In this document: positions 8,459-16,615 of the stretch, piece after piece
Layout: each line of letters begins with the position of its first letter
Numbering within the stretch: position 1 is the stretch's first letter
Assembly (NCBI GenBank): GCA_050944475.1
Contig: JBMNRD010000002.1
Location: 186,001 to 250,000, forward strand
DNA from: RGIG5612 sp050944475
Lineage (GTDB): Bacteria > Bacillota > Clostridia > Lachnospirales > Lachnospiraceae
Direction: 5' to 3'
DNA: 64,000 bases
Program-made: the position numbers and the translations under genes
The notes under the pieces: generated by a model
The model's database searches: none
Seen by the model: only the letters and a program-made list of their open reading frames with translations
What the model was told of the DNA's origin: nothing

Positions 8459-8656
8459 TCAAATATAAGGTAAGAGCTTCTTCATGTTCTTAACGTTGGT
8501 GGCGTCAGTCATTGTTGCCTTGCGAAGATTACGTTTTCTCTTGGTTGTCTTTTTAGTTAAAATGTGACTTTTATAAGCTTTGTTTCTCTTTAAATTGCCG
8601 CTTGCTGTCTTTTTGAAACGTTTCGCAGCGGCTCTCTTTGTTTTTATTTTGGGCAT
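8459..8656 (-). CDS. rpmI: 50S ribosomal protein L35
   Basis: 65 residues, very basic. MPKIKTKRAAAKRFKKT, the internal SHILTKKTTKRKRNLR and the C-terminal KNMKKLLPYI are typical of L35. It sits in the conserved place between infC and rplT, with AGGAGGAATAA upstream of the ATG. Confidence 0.98.
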   Translation of the reverse strand: MPKIKTKRAAAKRFKKTASGNLKRNKAYKSHILTKKTTKRKRNLRKATMTDATNVKNMKKLLPYI

Positions 8657-8686
8657 CTTTATTCCTCCTAAAACTAAATATTCGTC

Positions 8687-9193
8687 TTATTTTTTTCGAC
8701 TCATGAACATAACCATGTTTCGGCCTTCGACCTTCGGGGCCCGGTCAATATCGGCGACATCTTCGAGCATTTTTGCAAAATCATCAAGGATGACCTTTCT
8801 CTCCTGCATATGGGCCATTTCCCTGCCTCTGAACCTTAAGGTTACCTTGACCTTGTCACCATGTTCGATGAACCTCCTCGCCATATTTACCTTGGTTTTA
8901 ATGTCATTGGTATCGATATTGGGCGAAAGGCGAATTTCTTTTATTTCGATTACTTTTTGTTTCTTCCTCGCTTCTTTTTCCTTACGGGCTTGCTCATAAC
9001 GGAATTTACCAAAATCAATAACACGACAAACAGGCGGAGTCGCCTTGGGAGCAATCAGAACCAGATCAAGACCGACATTATCAGCAATTGTTCTTGCTTC
9101 CTCAATGGAAAGAATACCCAGCTGCTGACCGTCTTCTCCGATAAGCCTGACTGTCTTCTCACGGATCTGTTCATTAATAAGGTAGTTGATAAT
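8687..9193 (-). CDS. infC: Translation initiation factor IF-3 (AUU start)
   Basis: 168 residues when started at the ATT codon 9191-9193. This ATT lies directly after GGAGGTGAA, a perfect match to the 16S anti-Shine-Dalgarno sequence, and is followed by YLINEQIR, where IF-3 proteins normally begin. No ATG, GTG or TTG has a comparable site; the first upstream ATG would add 27 unconserved residues. AUU initiation is the known autoregulatory device of infC, because IF-3 itself rejects non-standard starts. The N-domain (LIGEDGQQLGILS) and C-domain (VKVTLRFRGREMAH) are both intact. Confidence 0.95.
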   Translation of the reverse strand: MINYLINEQIREKTVRLIGEDGQQLGILSIEEARTIADNVGLDLVLIAPKATPPVCRVIDFGKFRYEQARKEKEARKKQKVIEIKEIRLSPNIDTNDIKTKVNMARRFIEHGDKVKVTLRFRGREMAHMQERKVILDDFAKMLEDVADIDRAPKVEGRNMVMFMSRKK

Positions 9194-9202
9194 TTCACCT
9201 CC

Positions 9203-9355
9203 AGTTGTAAAATAAAGTGGTATGTCCATAAAAAAATGGATAACAGAAAAGTCATCCACCAATAACAAGGGCATTAAAAACGCCTGACTTGTAATTATCG
9301 ACCTGCATGCGCCCGTTGCGACCAGGTGAGAGGAAAACTCTTCTTTCTTTACAGC
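9203..9355 (-). promoter_or_regulatory. Probable autoregulatory leader of infC-rpmI-rplT
   Basis: About 150 untranslated bases lie between the promoter and the AUU start. They include a small hairpin GGCGTT/AATGCC (minus strand, near 9269-9283) and the segment GCAGGTCG...TTACAAGTCAGG. L20-binding leaders are known at this place in Bacillota. The assignment rests on position and a structured appearance, not on a full consensus match. Confidence 0.45.
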
Positions 9356-9361
9356 TCTTGC

Positions 9362-9390
9362 ATTTTATACTCTGTCCCGAAAAATGTCAA
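9362..9390 (-). promoter_or_regulatory. Sigma-A promoter of the infC operon
   Basis: On the minus strand a perfect TTGACA (9385-9390) is followed after exactly 17 bases by TAAAAT (9362-9367). It fires away from the divergent his promoter about 20 bases away. Confidence 0.8.
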
Positions 9391-9407
9391 CCTTTTTTAT
9401 TTTTTTA

Positions 9408-9436
9408 TTGACTTTAGCGCATTAAAGTGTTAATCT
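9408..9436 (+). promoter_or_regulatory. Promoter and candidate operator of the his operon
   Basis: TTGACT (9408-9413) and TAATCT (9431-9436) are 17 bases apart. The spacer and -10 contain the inverted repeat ATTAA-AGTG-TTAAT (9421-9434), so a bound dimer would cover the -10 box. The first gene of the operon encodes a TrpR-family protein, which makes this the natural place for autoregulation. That link is inferred. Confidence 0.6.
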
Positions 9437-9491
9437 GTGAAAGTGTTTTGAACGGAATGCATTTAACATGCATATAATAAAGGAGAAAAAC

Positions 9492-9794
9492 ATGAATCAA
9501 ATCAGAAATTCGTCAATTGACAGACTTTTTCAGATCATCATGAATCTTGAATCCGTGGATGACTGCTACGATTTCTTCGGTGACGTGTGTACGGTTAAGG
9601 AGTTGCAGGACATGGCCCAGAGGCTGGATACCGCGTTTCTTCTTGATTCGGGAATGAGCTATCAAAATATCACAAAAAGAATAGGTGTCAGCGCCGCAAC
9701 CATCGGCCGTGTCAGCAGATGCCTCAATTACGGTGCAGGCGGATACCGTAAAGCAATTGAGGCCGCAAAGAAGGATAACCGGGTAAAAAAATGA
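9492..9794 (+). CDS. yerC: YerC/YecD family TrpR-related protein
   Basis: 100 residues from the ATG at 9492, which has AAAGGAG upstream. An upstream ATG at 9468 has no site. The protein resembles the helical DNA-binding core of the Trp repressor. It has a helix-turn-helix in the second half (GMSYQNITKRIGVSAATIGRVSRCL) and the family's C-terminal GGYRKAIE. As first gene of the his operon, overlapping the next start by ATGA, it is most likely a repressor responding to histidine. The effector is not shown by the sequence. A palindrome in the promoter is a plausible binding site. Confidence 0.88.
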   Translation: MNQIRNSSIDRLFQIIMNLESVDDCYDFFGDVCTVKELQDMAQRLDTAFLLDSGMSYQNITKRIGVSAATIGRVSRCLNYGAGGYRKAIEAAKKDNRVKK

Positions 9795-11404
9795 ACTTAG
9801 ATTATTCAGTATTAAGAAATGACGAAAAAATAATTCTTGCCCTGCGCTCCCTTTATGAAAATCATGGCTATTCCCATTACAAAATGAGTCGTTTCGAGGA
9901 ATTCGATCTCTATGTAAGAAATAAAAACTATCTCGTGTCAGACAGGATTATTTCATTCACGGACACAAACGGAAGACTTATGGCAATGAAGCCGGACGTA
10001 ACACTTTCCATCATCAAAAGCTGCGATGATGAAAGTTCATCCGTTCACAAGCTTTATTACAATGAAAATGTGTACAGGGCGAACAATGATGAAGAGGGTT
10101 TCAAGGAAATCATGCAGGCGGGCCTTGAGTGCATCGGCAACCTTACCGCCTCGGATATCAGTGAAGTTGTGAGTCTGGCCGCGCGAAGTCTGGCTATTCT
10201 TTCCGATGAGGCTGTTCTGGAAATTTCCCATCTGGGCATTTTATCTTGCGTGGTTGACAGCCTCAACGTTTCCGAGGAAGGGCGCTCAGGCATATACCGC
10301 TGTGTAAATGAGAAAAATGCCAGCAGCTTGGATGAAGTCTGCAAAAAAGAAAACATACCGGGTAAAACCGCCGCTGTGCTAAAGGAGCTTGCCCTTCTGT
10401 ACGACAGGCCGAAAGCCGCCATGGCCAAACTGACAAATGCTTTGAAAAAAATAGATCTCCTGTCGTCCAACCCTGCCCTGTGCAACTCCCTTGATGCTTT
10501 GGGAAAGTTGCTGCAAGATCTCGAAGAAGATGATATTTACGACCTTCTGAGAATAGACCTTTCAATCTCAAGTGATCTGAAGTACTATAATGACATTGTT
10601 TTTTCAGGTTATGTAAACGGCGTTCCCGCCGGTGTTCTTTCCGGAGGGCAATATGACGGACTGATGAAAAAGATGGGAAGAAATTCTCTGGCAATAGGCT
10701 TTGCCGTTTATCTTGATAAGCTTGAACGTATCGATGAGATTGATTCCACCGCCGGCAGATGCCGTGCAGACAATTTTATAAATATTGCCCTCCCCAAGGG
10801 GCGCCTCGGTGATAAGGCATATGAAATGTTTGCAGCCGCCGGCCTTGAATGCCCGTCAATTCTCGAAAGCGGCAGGAAACTTATCTTTGAAAACAGTGAG
10901 CAAAAGGTCAGGTATTTTTGGGCAAAACCGTCCGACGTGGCAATCTACGTTGAACGCGGCATCGCGGATATAGGAGTGGCGGGCAAGGATATTTTGCTGG
11001 AATATGAGCCGGATCTGTATGAGCTTCTTGACCTCAATATAGGCAAATGCCGAATGTGCGTCGCCGCTTCGGAAGATTATGCCGACATTCCGGGGCGAAC
11101 CCTCCGCGTTGCCACAAAGTTCAGCAATATCGCCAGGGCTTATTATTCCTCAATCGACAGGAATATTGATATTATCCACCTGAACGGCTCCGTTGAAATC
11201 GCGCCGATTCTCGGGCTTTCGGATGTTATCGTTGACATTGTGGAAACCGGTACAACCCTGCGGGAAAACAACCTGAAGGTAGTGGAAACCATTTTCCCCA
11301 TCAGCGCAAGGCTGATCGCAAATAAATCCAGATATAAATTCAACAGTGAAATGATTGACCGGATACGCCGGGCACTGGCCGCGCAGGTCCCGATGACAGA
11401 TTAA
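9791..11404 (+). CDS. hisZG: HisZ-HisG fusion: ATP phosphoribosyltransferase regulatory and catalytic subunits
   Basis: 537 residues in one uninterrupted frame. Residues 1 to about 325 are HisZ, the histidyl-tRNA-synthetase-like regulatory subunit (MKPDVTLSI; GGQYDGL near 285). Residues from about 329 are a short-form HisG (INIALPKGRLGDKAYE, then the PRPP-binding region IVDIVETGTTLREN). Normally these are two proteins that assemble into an octamer; here they are covalently joined. No ATG or ribosome binding site is seen at the junction (about 10775), so separate expression is unlikely. It catalyses ATP + PRPP to phosphoribosyl-ATP, the first and feedback-controlled step of histidine synthesis. 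Confidence 0.92.
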   Translation: MNLDYSVLRNDEKIILALRSLYENHGYSHYKMSRFEEFDLYVRNKNYLVSDRIISFTDTNGRLMAMKPDVTLSIIKSCDDESSSVHKLYYNENVYRANNDEEGFKEIMQAGLECIGNLTASDISEVVSLAARSLAILSDEAVLEISHLGILSCVVDSLNVSEEGRSGIYRCVNEKNASSLDEVCKKENIPGKTAAVLKELALLYDRPKAAMAKLTNALKKIDLLSSNPALCNSLDALGKLLQDLEEDDIYDLLRIDLSISSDLKYYNDIVFSGYVNGVPAGVLSGGQYDGLMKKMGRNSLAIGFAVYLDKLERIDEIDSTAGRCRADNFINIALPKGRLGDKAYEMFAAAGLECPSILESGRKLIFENSEQKVRYFWAKPSDVAIYVERGIADIGVAGKDILLEYEPDLYELLDLNIGKCRMCVAASEDYADIPGRTLRVATKFSNIARAYYSSIDRNIDIIHLNGSVEIAPILGLSDVIVDIVETGTTLRENNLKVVETIFPISARLIANKSRYKFNSEMIDRIRRALAAQVPMTD

Positions 11405-11425
11405 ATGAGATTCAAAGGAGAACCG

Positions 11426-12709
11426 ATGATTAAAATACTAAATCGCAGCCGGGCCGCCTACCGGGAAATATTTGTCAGGACGGAAGATACCCCGGACATA
11501 AGCCGGACCGTAACAGGCATCATCGAAGATGTCCGTATGCGCGGGGATGAGGCGGTCCTTGAATATACGGCCCGTTTTGACGGCGTAAATCTCGAAAGCC
11601 TGCAGGTAACCGACGAGGAGATGCAAAATGCCCTGTCCGTTGCCGAGCCTCGCTTTATCAGTGTTTTGGAAAGGGCGGCCGCAAATATCCGGCGCTTCCA
11701 TGAGAAGCAGATTCGTGAAGGCTTCCGTATTGAAAACGAACACGGCTGTATAACGGGGCAGAAAATAACTCCCGTCGACCGTGCGGGCCTATATGTTCCC
11801 GGTGGTACTGCAGCCTATCCTTCAACGGTGCTGATGAATTCCATTCCCGCAAAAATTGCCGGTGTACCCGAAATTGTCATGGTCTCTCCGCCGGGAAATG
11901 ACGGAAAAATCAACCCTGCCACCCTGGCAGCCGCATATGTTGCCGGAATAAATAAAATATACAAAGCCGGCGGCGCCCAGGCAATTGCCGCCCTGGCTTA
12001 CGGAACAGAGACGATTCCATATGTCGACAAAATTGTCGGTCCCGGAAATGCGTTCGTTGCCGAAGCCAAGCGTCAGGTTTACGGGCGTGTTTCCATAGAT
12101 ATGATAGCCGGACCGAGTGAAATCCTTATTGTCGCTGACGGCGCCTCCGACCCGAAGCATATTGCGGCCGACCTTCTTTCCCAAGCCGAGCATGACAAAA
12201 TGGCAAGCGCCGTTCTTATTACCGACAGCGGCCTTTTGGCGGGTAAAGTAAGTGCAGAGATTGAGAGACAGATTCCATTGCTTGAACGACGGGAGATTGC
12301 CCGTGCCTCCATTGACCGCAACGGAAAAATTATTGTCACCGAAAGCCTTGATGAGGCCATTGACATTGTAAATGATATCGCGCCTGAACATCTTGAGTTG
12401 TGTGTGAATAATCCCTTTGACTACCTCGATAAAGTTCGGCATGCCGGCTCGATCTTTATGGGAAGATACTGTCCGGAAGCCCTTGGGGATTATATGGCGG
12501 GACCGAACCATACCTTGCCCACAGGGGGAAGCGCGCGATTTTCAAGTCCACTCTCGGTTGATGATTTTATAAAAAAGACCCAGTTTACATATTATACACG
12601 TGATGCCCTGAGGGACATTGCCGAGGATATTGCGTTTTTCGCCGAGAAGGAGGGACTGACCGCCCACGCCAAAAGCGCAGTCATCCGATTTGAAGAGGAA
12701 AAAATATGA
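11426..12709 (+). CDS. hisD: Histidinol dehydrogenase
   Basis: 427 residues from the ATG at 11426, preceded by AAAGGAG. Another ATG at 11405 overlaps that site and is not used. The zinc enzyme performs the last two oxidations, histidinol to histidine, with two NAD. Family blocks include PGGTAAYPSTVLM, GPGNAFVAEAKR, the DLLSQAEHD segment and the C-terminal GPNHTLPTGG. It overlaps hisC by ATGA, indicating translational coupling. Confidence 0.97.
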   Translation: MIKILNRSRAAYREIFVRTEDTPDISRTVTGIIEDVRMRGDEAVLEYTARFDGVNLESLQVTDEEMQNALSVAEPRFISVLERAAANIRRFHEKQIREGFRIENEHGCITGQKITPVDRAGLYVPGGTAAYPSTVLMNSIPAKIAGVPEIVMVSPPGNDGKINPATLAAAYVAGINKIYKAGGAQAIAALAYGTETIPYVDKIVGPGNAFVAEAKRQVYGRVSIDMIAGPSEILIVADGASDPKHIAADLLSQAEHDKMASAVLITDSGLLAGKVSAEIERQIPLLERREIARASIDRNGKIIVTESLDEAIDIVNDIAPEHLELCVNNPFDYLDKVRHAGSIFMGRYCPEALGDYMAGPNHTLPTGGSARFSSPLSVDDFIKKTQFTYYTRDALRDIAEDIAFFAEKEGLTAHAKSAVIRFEEEKI

Positions 12710-13773
12710 GCGGTTTTTTTATTGAAAAATATAGAGATCTGGTACCCTACACTCCCGGTGAGCAGCCAAAAGACACAAGGTATATTAAACTTAATACCAA
12801 CGAGTCTCCCTATCCGCCTCATCCGGACGTATTCAGGGCGATTGAGGCAGTGACCGGAAGCCTTAATCTTTATTCGGATCCAACCTGCTCCGCCCTGACC
12901 GGCCGCCTTGGTGATATTTACGGTTTGGCTCCCGAACAGATTCTTGTAAGCAACGGTTCCGACGAAGGGTTGTATTTTGCCTTTCTGGCTTTTTGCGACG
13001 AGAATGTTCCGGCTGCGTTTCCTGACATAACATATGGATTCTACCGTGTTTTTGCGCAATTTGCAGGTGTGCCCTTCAGGGAAATCCCCCTGCAGGAGGA
13101 CTTCACCTTGAATGTGAATGATTATCTCGGAATCGGCAGTACGATTTTCATTGCCAATCCAAATGCGCCTACGGGAATATGCTTTCCCGTCAGCGACATT
13201 GAAAGGATTGTCCGATCCAATCCCGGCAACGTGGTCATCGTGGATGAGGCGTATGTTGATTTTGGCGGTGAAACCGCCCTGCCTTTGCTGAAGGGATATA
13301 AAAATCTTCTTATTGTCAGAACCTTTTCCAAGTCAAGATCCATGGCCGGGGCAAGACTGGGCTTTGTTATGGGCAACCCGGAACTGATAAACGATTTGAA
13401 CACCGTCCGTTACTCCATCAATCCATATAATGTCAATTCAATGACAATGGCGGCGGCCGCCGCCGTGCTTGATAATGAGGAGTATACCTTTACAAACTGC
13501 AGGAAAATCATCAAGATCAGAAATCAGACTGCCGATTCCCTTAAAGAAATGTGTTTTACGGTAACAGACTCCTCGGCAAATTTTCTTTTTGCCGCTCACC
13601 ATCTTCTTGACGGAAAAGAGCTTTACTTGAAGCTGAAAGAAAAAGGAATTCTGGTAAGACATTTTGACAATCCGAGGATTAATGACTATATTCGGATTAC
13701 AATAGGAACCCGGGAACAGATGGACTCGCTGCTTGCGGCCATCACTGATATCCTGAAAGAAAAGAGGCAGTAA
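12706..13773 (+). CDS. hisC: Histidinol-phosphate aminotransferase
   Basis: 355 residues, a fold-type I PLP enzyme that makes histidinol phosphate from imidazole-acetol phosphate and glutamate. Visible features are the substrate-side LNTNESPYPP, the PLP-side IFIANPNAPTG, VDEAYVDF and the Schiff-base lysine block RTFSKSRSMAGARLG. Start and stop overlap hisD and hisB by four bases and one base, so the run is tightly coupled. Confidence 0.96.
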   Translation: MSGFFIEKYRDLVPYTPGEQPKDTRYIKLNTNESPYPPHPDVFRAIEAVTGSLNLYSDPTCSALTGRLGDIYGLAPEQILVSNGSDEGLYFAFLAFCDENVPAAFPDITYGFYRVFAQFAGVPFREIPLQEDFTLNVNDYLGIGSTIFIANPNAPTGICFPVSDIERIVRSNPGNVVIVDEAYVDFGGETALPLLKGYKNLLIVRTFSKSRSMAGARLGFVMGNPELINDLNTVRYSINPYNVNSMTMAAAAAVLDNEEYTFTNCRKIIKIRNQTADSLKEMCFTVTDSSANFLFAAHHLLDGKELYLKLKEKGILVRHFDNPRINDYIRITIGTREQMDSLLAAITDILKEKRQ

Positions 13774-14360
13774 TGAGAAATGCGGAAATCATAAGGAACA
13801 CTAACGAAACCCGGATCAGGCTCGCATTGGAGCTGGACGGGGAAGGAATAAGCGATGTGGATTCGGGCTGCGGTTTTCTCGATCACATGCTGACCCTTTT
13901 TGCCCGTCATGCCGGCTTTAACCTGAGCCTGAAATGCGCGGGCGATACTTACGTTGACTATCATCATACTACTGAAGATATCGGCATTGCCCTCGGGGAT
14001 GCATTCGAGACGGCAATAGGCGATAAAAGAGGCATTGTCCGGTACGGGGATTCCGTTACACCCATGGACGAAACCCTGATATTGAGCGCCGTCGATATAT
14101 CCGGCAGGGATTTCCTTAATTTCAACCTTCAGATTCCCACCCAAAAGGTTGGCGACTTTGATACGGAACTGGTCTGCGAATTCTGGCTCAGCTTTGTCAG
14201 ACGCTCGCGGATTACACTGCATATTATCCAGCTTGCAGGAAGTAATTCCCATCATATCATTGAGGGAGCATTTAAATCGGTTGCAAGGAGCCTGCGCAGG
14301 GCAGTCGCTTTGGACTTACGGTTTGCGGATGCAATTCCTTCCACAAAGGGAGTACTTTGA
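13773..14360 (+). CDS. hisB: Imidazoleglycerol-phosphate dehydratase
   Basis: 195 residues, the monofunctional dehydratase without the phosphatase domain of enteric HisB. The two metal-binding signatures are intact: DHMLTLFARHAGF and DYHHTTEDIGIALG near the N-terminus, and NSHHIIEGAFKS near residue 165. It removes water from imidazole-glycerol phosphate. The start overlaps the hisC stop (TAATG). The next gene is hisA; hisH, which usually lies here, is missing. Confidence 0.97.
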   Translation: MRNAEIIRNTNETRIRLALELDGEGISDVDSGCGFLDHMLTLFARHAGFNLSLKCAGDTYVDYHHTTEDIGIALGDAFETAIGDKRGIVRYGDSVTPMDETLILSAVDISGRDFLNFNLQIPTQKVGDFDTELVCEFWLSFVRRSRITLHIIQLAGSNSHHIIEGAFKSVARSLRRAVALDLRFADAIPSTKGVL

Positions 14361-14399
14361 TTTTAAGGGCATTTTGCGAGATATAAGGAGATTTGACAG

Positions 14400-15152
14400 A
14401 TGAGGATTTTTCCTGCAATAGATTTATTTGAGGACAAGGTCGTAAGGCTTTTTAAGGGTGATTATGAACAAATGACCGTATATTCAAACTCCCCTGTCGA
14501 AACGGCCAAAGCCTTTGCAGCCGCCGGTGCCGAATACGTACATATCGTGGACCTTGAGGGTGCCAGAGACGGTTCAACCCCTAACTTTGCCACCGTCTGC
14601 CGCATTAAAAAGGAAAGCGGACTGTTTTGCGAAGTCGGAGGCGGAATCAGAACAATGTCGGCCATTGAAGAGTACATTTCTGCCGGAATTGACAGAGTCA
14701 TTCTCGGAACCGCGGCCGTAACAAATTCTGATTTTTTGCGAGAAGCCGTTAAAAAATATGCCGAGAAAATCGCCGTAAGTGTTGATATACGTGACGGCAC
14801 GGTGGCAACAAACGGCTGGATTGAAAAAACCGCACTGAACGCATTTGATTTTTGTGAAAAACTGCAGACCCTTGGTATTAGAACCATCATCTGCACCGAC
14901 ATCTCAAAGGACGGCACCATGATGGGTACCAACCGCCTGCTATATAACAAGCTGGCAAATCGTTTCAGTTTTGATATTATCGCTTCGGGAGGAATTTCAT
15001 CCCTTGAAGACATCAGGGCATTGGCGCGGATGAACCTTTACGGGGCAATAATAGGTAAGGCCTGTTATACGGGAGCAATAGACCTAACCTCCGCTATAAG
15101 ACTGGGGAATGCTCCGACTTCTCAAGCGTCGGACGACTCCCCGCAGAATTAA
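14400..15152 (+). CDS. hisA: ProFAR isomerase (phosphoribosylformimino-AICAR-phosphate isomerase)
   Basis: 250 residues, a (beta/alpha)8 barrel. The N-terminal MRIFPAIDLFEDKVVRLFKGDY carries the catalytic Asp in PAIDL. The C-terminal half has the second phosphate site (IIASGGISSLEDI) and the catalytic ICTDISKDGTMMG. It catalyses the Amadori rearrangement of ProFAR to PRFAR. The start has AAGGAGATTTGACAG. It is 39 bases after hisB. Confidence 0.96.
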   Translation: MRIFPAIDLFEDKVVRLFKGDYEQMTVYSNSPVETAKAFAAAGAEYVHIVDLEGARDGSTPNFATVCRIKKESGLFCEVGGGIRTMSAIEEYISAGIDRVILGTAAVTNSDFLREAVKKYAEKIAVSVDIRDGTVATNGWIEKTALNAFDFCEKLQTLGIRTIICTDISKDGTMMGTNRLLYNKLANRFSFDIIASGGISSLEDIRALARMNLYGAIIGKACYTGAIDLTSAIRLGNAPTSQASDDSPQN

Positions 15153-15169
15153 TGACAAAAGGAGTAAAA

Positions 15170-15934
15170 ATGGCAACAAAAAGAATAATCCCCTGCTTGG
15201 ATGTCCGTGACGGACGCGTTGTGAAGGGAGTAAATTTTGAGGAACTGAAGGATGTGGATTCTCCGGTATCCCTGGCGGAATATTATAACCGCGCCGGGGC
15301 GGACGAAATTGTTTTTTATGATATTACGGCCTCAAGCGACGGACGGGCATTATTCACGGACATCCTGCTTGAAACCGCGGCCTCGATTTTCGTTCCGCTG
15401 ACTGTCGGCGGAGGCATAAATTCCCTTGAGGATTTTGACCGGGTTCTTAAATGCGGTGCCGACAAAGTCAGTGTCAACTCCGGTGCGATCAGAAATCCGG
15501 ATCTTGTTTTACAGGCTTCAAGGATTTATGGAAGTCAATGCGTTGTTTTATCCGTTGATATCAAGCGGGTCGACGGAAAATTCAGGGTTTTTGCCAAGGG
15601 CGGAAGGGAAGATACCGGCCTTGAGGCAATTGATTGGATTAAACGCTGCGTGGACAACGGTGCCGGTGAGATTGTGGTTAATTCCATTGACACTGACGGT
15701 GTAGGAAAAGGATTTGACCTGGAAATGCTTGCCGCCGTATGCAAGGCTGTTTCCGTACCTGTAATAGCCTCCGGAGGCGCCGGCTGCATTCAGGATTTTA
15801 TCGAACTCTTCACCTCTCTGCCTGAAATCGATGCGGGGCTGGCCGCCTCTGTTTTTCATTTCGGCGAAGTGAAAATATCCGACCTTAAAAGGGAAATGGC
15901 TGCACACAATATCCCCGTCAAAATTACCGGTTAA
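15170..15934 (+). CDS. hisF: Imidazole glycerol phosphate synthase cyclase subunit
   Basis: 254 residues from the ATG at 15170, with AAAGGAGTAAAA just upstream. The alternative ATG at 15152 overlaps the hisA stop and has no site. Barrel landmarks are RIIPCLDVRDGRVVKG (catalytic Asp), VGGGINS, and VNSIDTDGVGKGFD with the second catalytic Asp. HisF condenses PRFAR with ammonia to give IGP and AICAR. The ammonia normally comes from glutamine through HisH, which is not encoded in this operon. Confidence 0.96.
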   Translation: MATKRIIPCLDVRDGRVVKGVNFEELKDVDSPVSLAEYYNRAGADEIVFYDITASSDGRALFTDILLETAASIFVPLTVGGGINSLEDFDRVLKCGADKVSVNSGAIRNPDLVLQASRIYGSQCVVLSVDIKRVDGKFRVFAKGGREDTGLEAIDWIKRCVDNGAGEIVVNSIDTDGVGKGFDLEMLAAVCKAVSVPVIASGGAGCIQDFIELFTSLPEIDAGLAASVFHFGEVKISDLKREMAAHNIPVKITG

Positions 15935-15963
15935 TCCGATACCGCATTCGAAAGGATTATAAA

Positions 15964-16614
15964 ATGATAAATATTGATGAACTTAGATTTGACGAAGAAG
16001 GACTTATTCCCGCCATTGTTACGGATGCAAATACCGGTCGTGTGCTGACATTGGCATACATGAATACCGAGAGCCTGAAGATATCCGTTGAAAAGGGACT
16101 TGCCTGCTTTTACAGCCGGTCCCGGCGGGAACTGTGGCTGAAAGGTGAAACCAGCGGCAACTGCCAGCACATTGTTTCCATAACCGCCGACTGCGACAGG
16201 GATGCCCTGCAGGTTAAGGTAATCCCCGACGGACCCGCCTGTCATCTCGGAACCGTGTCTTGTTTTGAATATCCCGTCTGGGGAAACGATGACTTGAGTG
16301 AATTCTCGTATGAAGGCCTTATGGAGCTGATAAGAGGACGAAAAAAATCGCCGAAGGAGGGCTCATACACCACCTATTTATTTGAAAAAGGCCTCGATAA
16401 AATACTGAAGAAAATCGGTGAGGAATGTACAGAAGTTATTATTGCCGCCAAAGCAAATGACAAAAAGGAAACCGTTTATGAAATTGCAGACCTTGCTTAT
16501 CATGTTATGGTGTTGATGATTGAGTCGGGCATTTCCCTCGAAGACATCCGGCACGAGCTGGCAGGGCGACACGTAATAGATTATAAGATTAAACAGGAGA
16601 AAATGACGAAATAA
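15964..16614 (+). CDS. hisI: Bifunctional phosphoribosyl-AMP cyclohydrolase / phosphoribosyl-ATP pyrophosphatase
   Basis: 216 residues. The N-terminal HisI domain (to about residue 110) has the zinc-site segments WLKGETSGNCQHI, DCDRDALQVKV and GPACHLG. The C-terminal HisE domain (from about 115) has the acidic MazG-like block IGEECTEVIIAAKA and YEIADLAYHVMVL. The protein performs steps 2 and 3 of histidine synthesis in one chain. The start is 29 bases after hisF with GAAAGGATTATAAA upstream. Confidence 0.96.
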   Translation: MINIDELRFDEEGLIPAIVTDANTGRVLTLAYMNTESLKISVEKGLACFYSRSRRELWLKGETSGNCQHIVSITADCDRDALQVKVIPDGPACHLGTVSCFEYPVWGNDDLSEFSYEGLMELIRGRKKSPKEGSYTTYLFEKGLDKILKKIGEECTEVIIAAKANDKKETVYEIADLAYHVMVLMIESGISLEDIRHELAGRHVIDYKIKQEKMTK

Positions 16615-16615
16615 C

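Noticed and set aside
11822..12511. A 229-codon minus-strand frame
   Set aside because: Antisense to hisD, which is fully conserved on the other strand.
14361..14399. A remnant of hisH between hisB and hisA
   Set aside because: Only 39 bases, containing the hisA ribosome binding site; no amidotransferase motif can be read in any frame.
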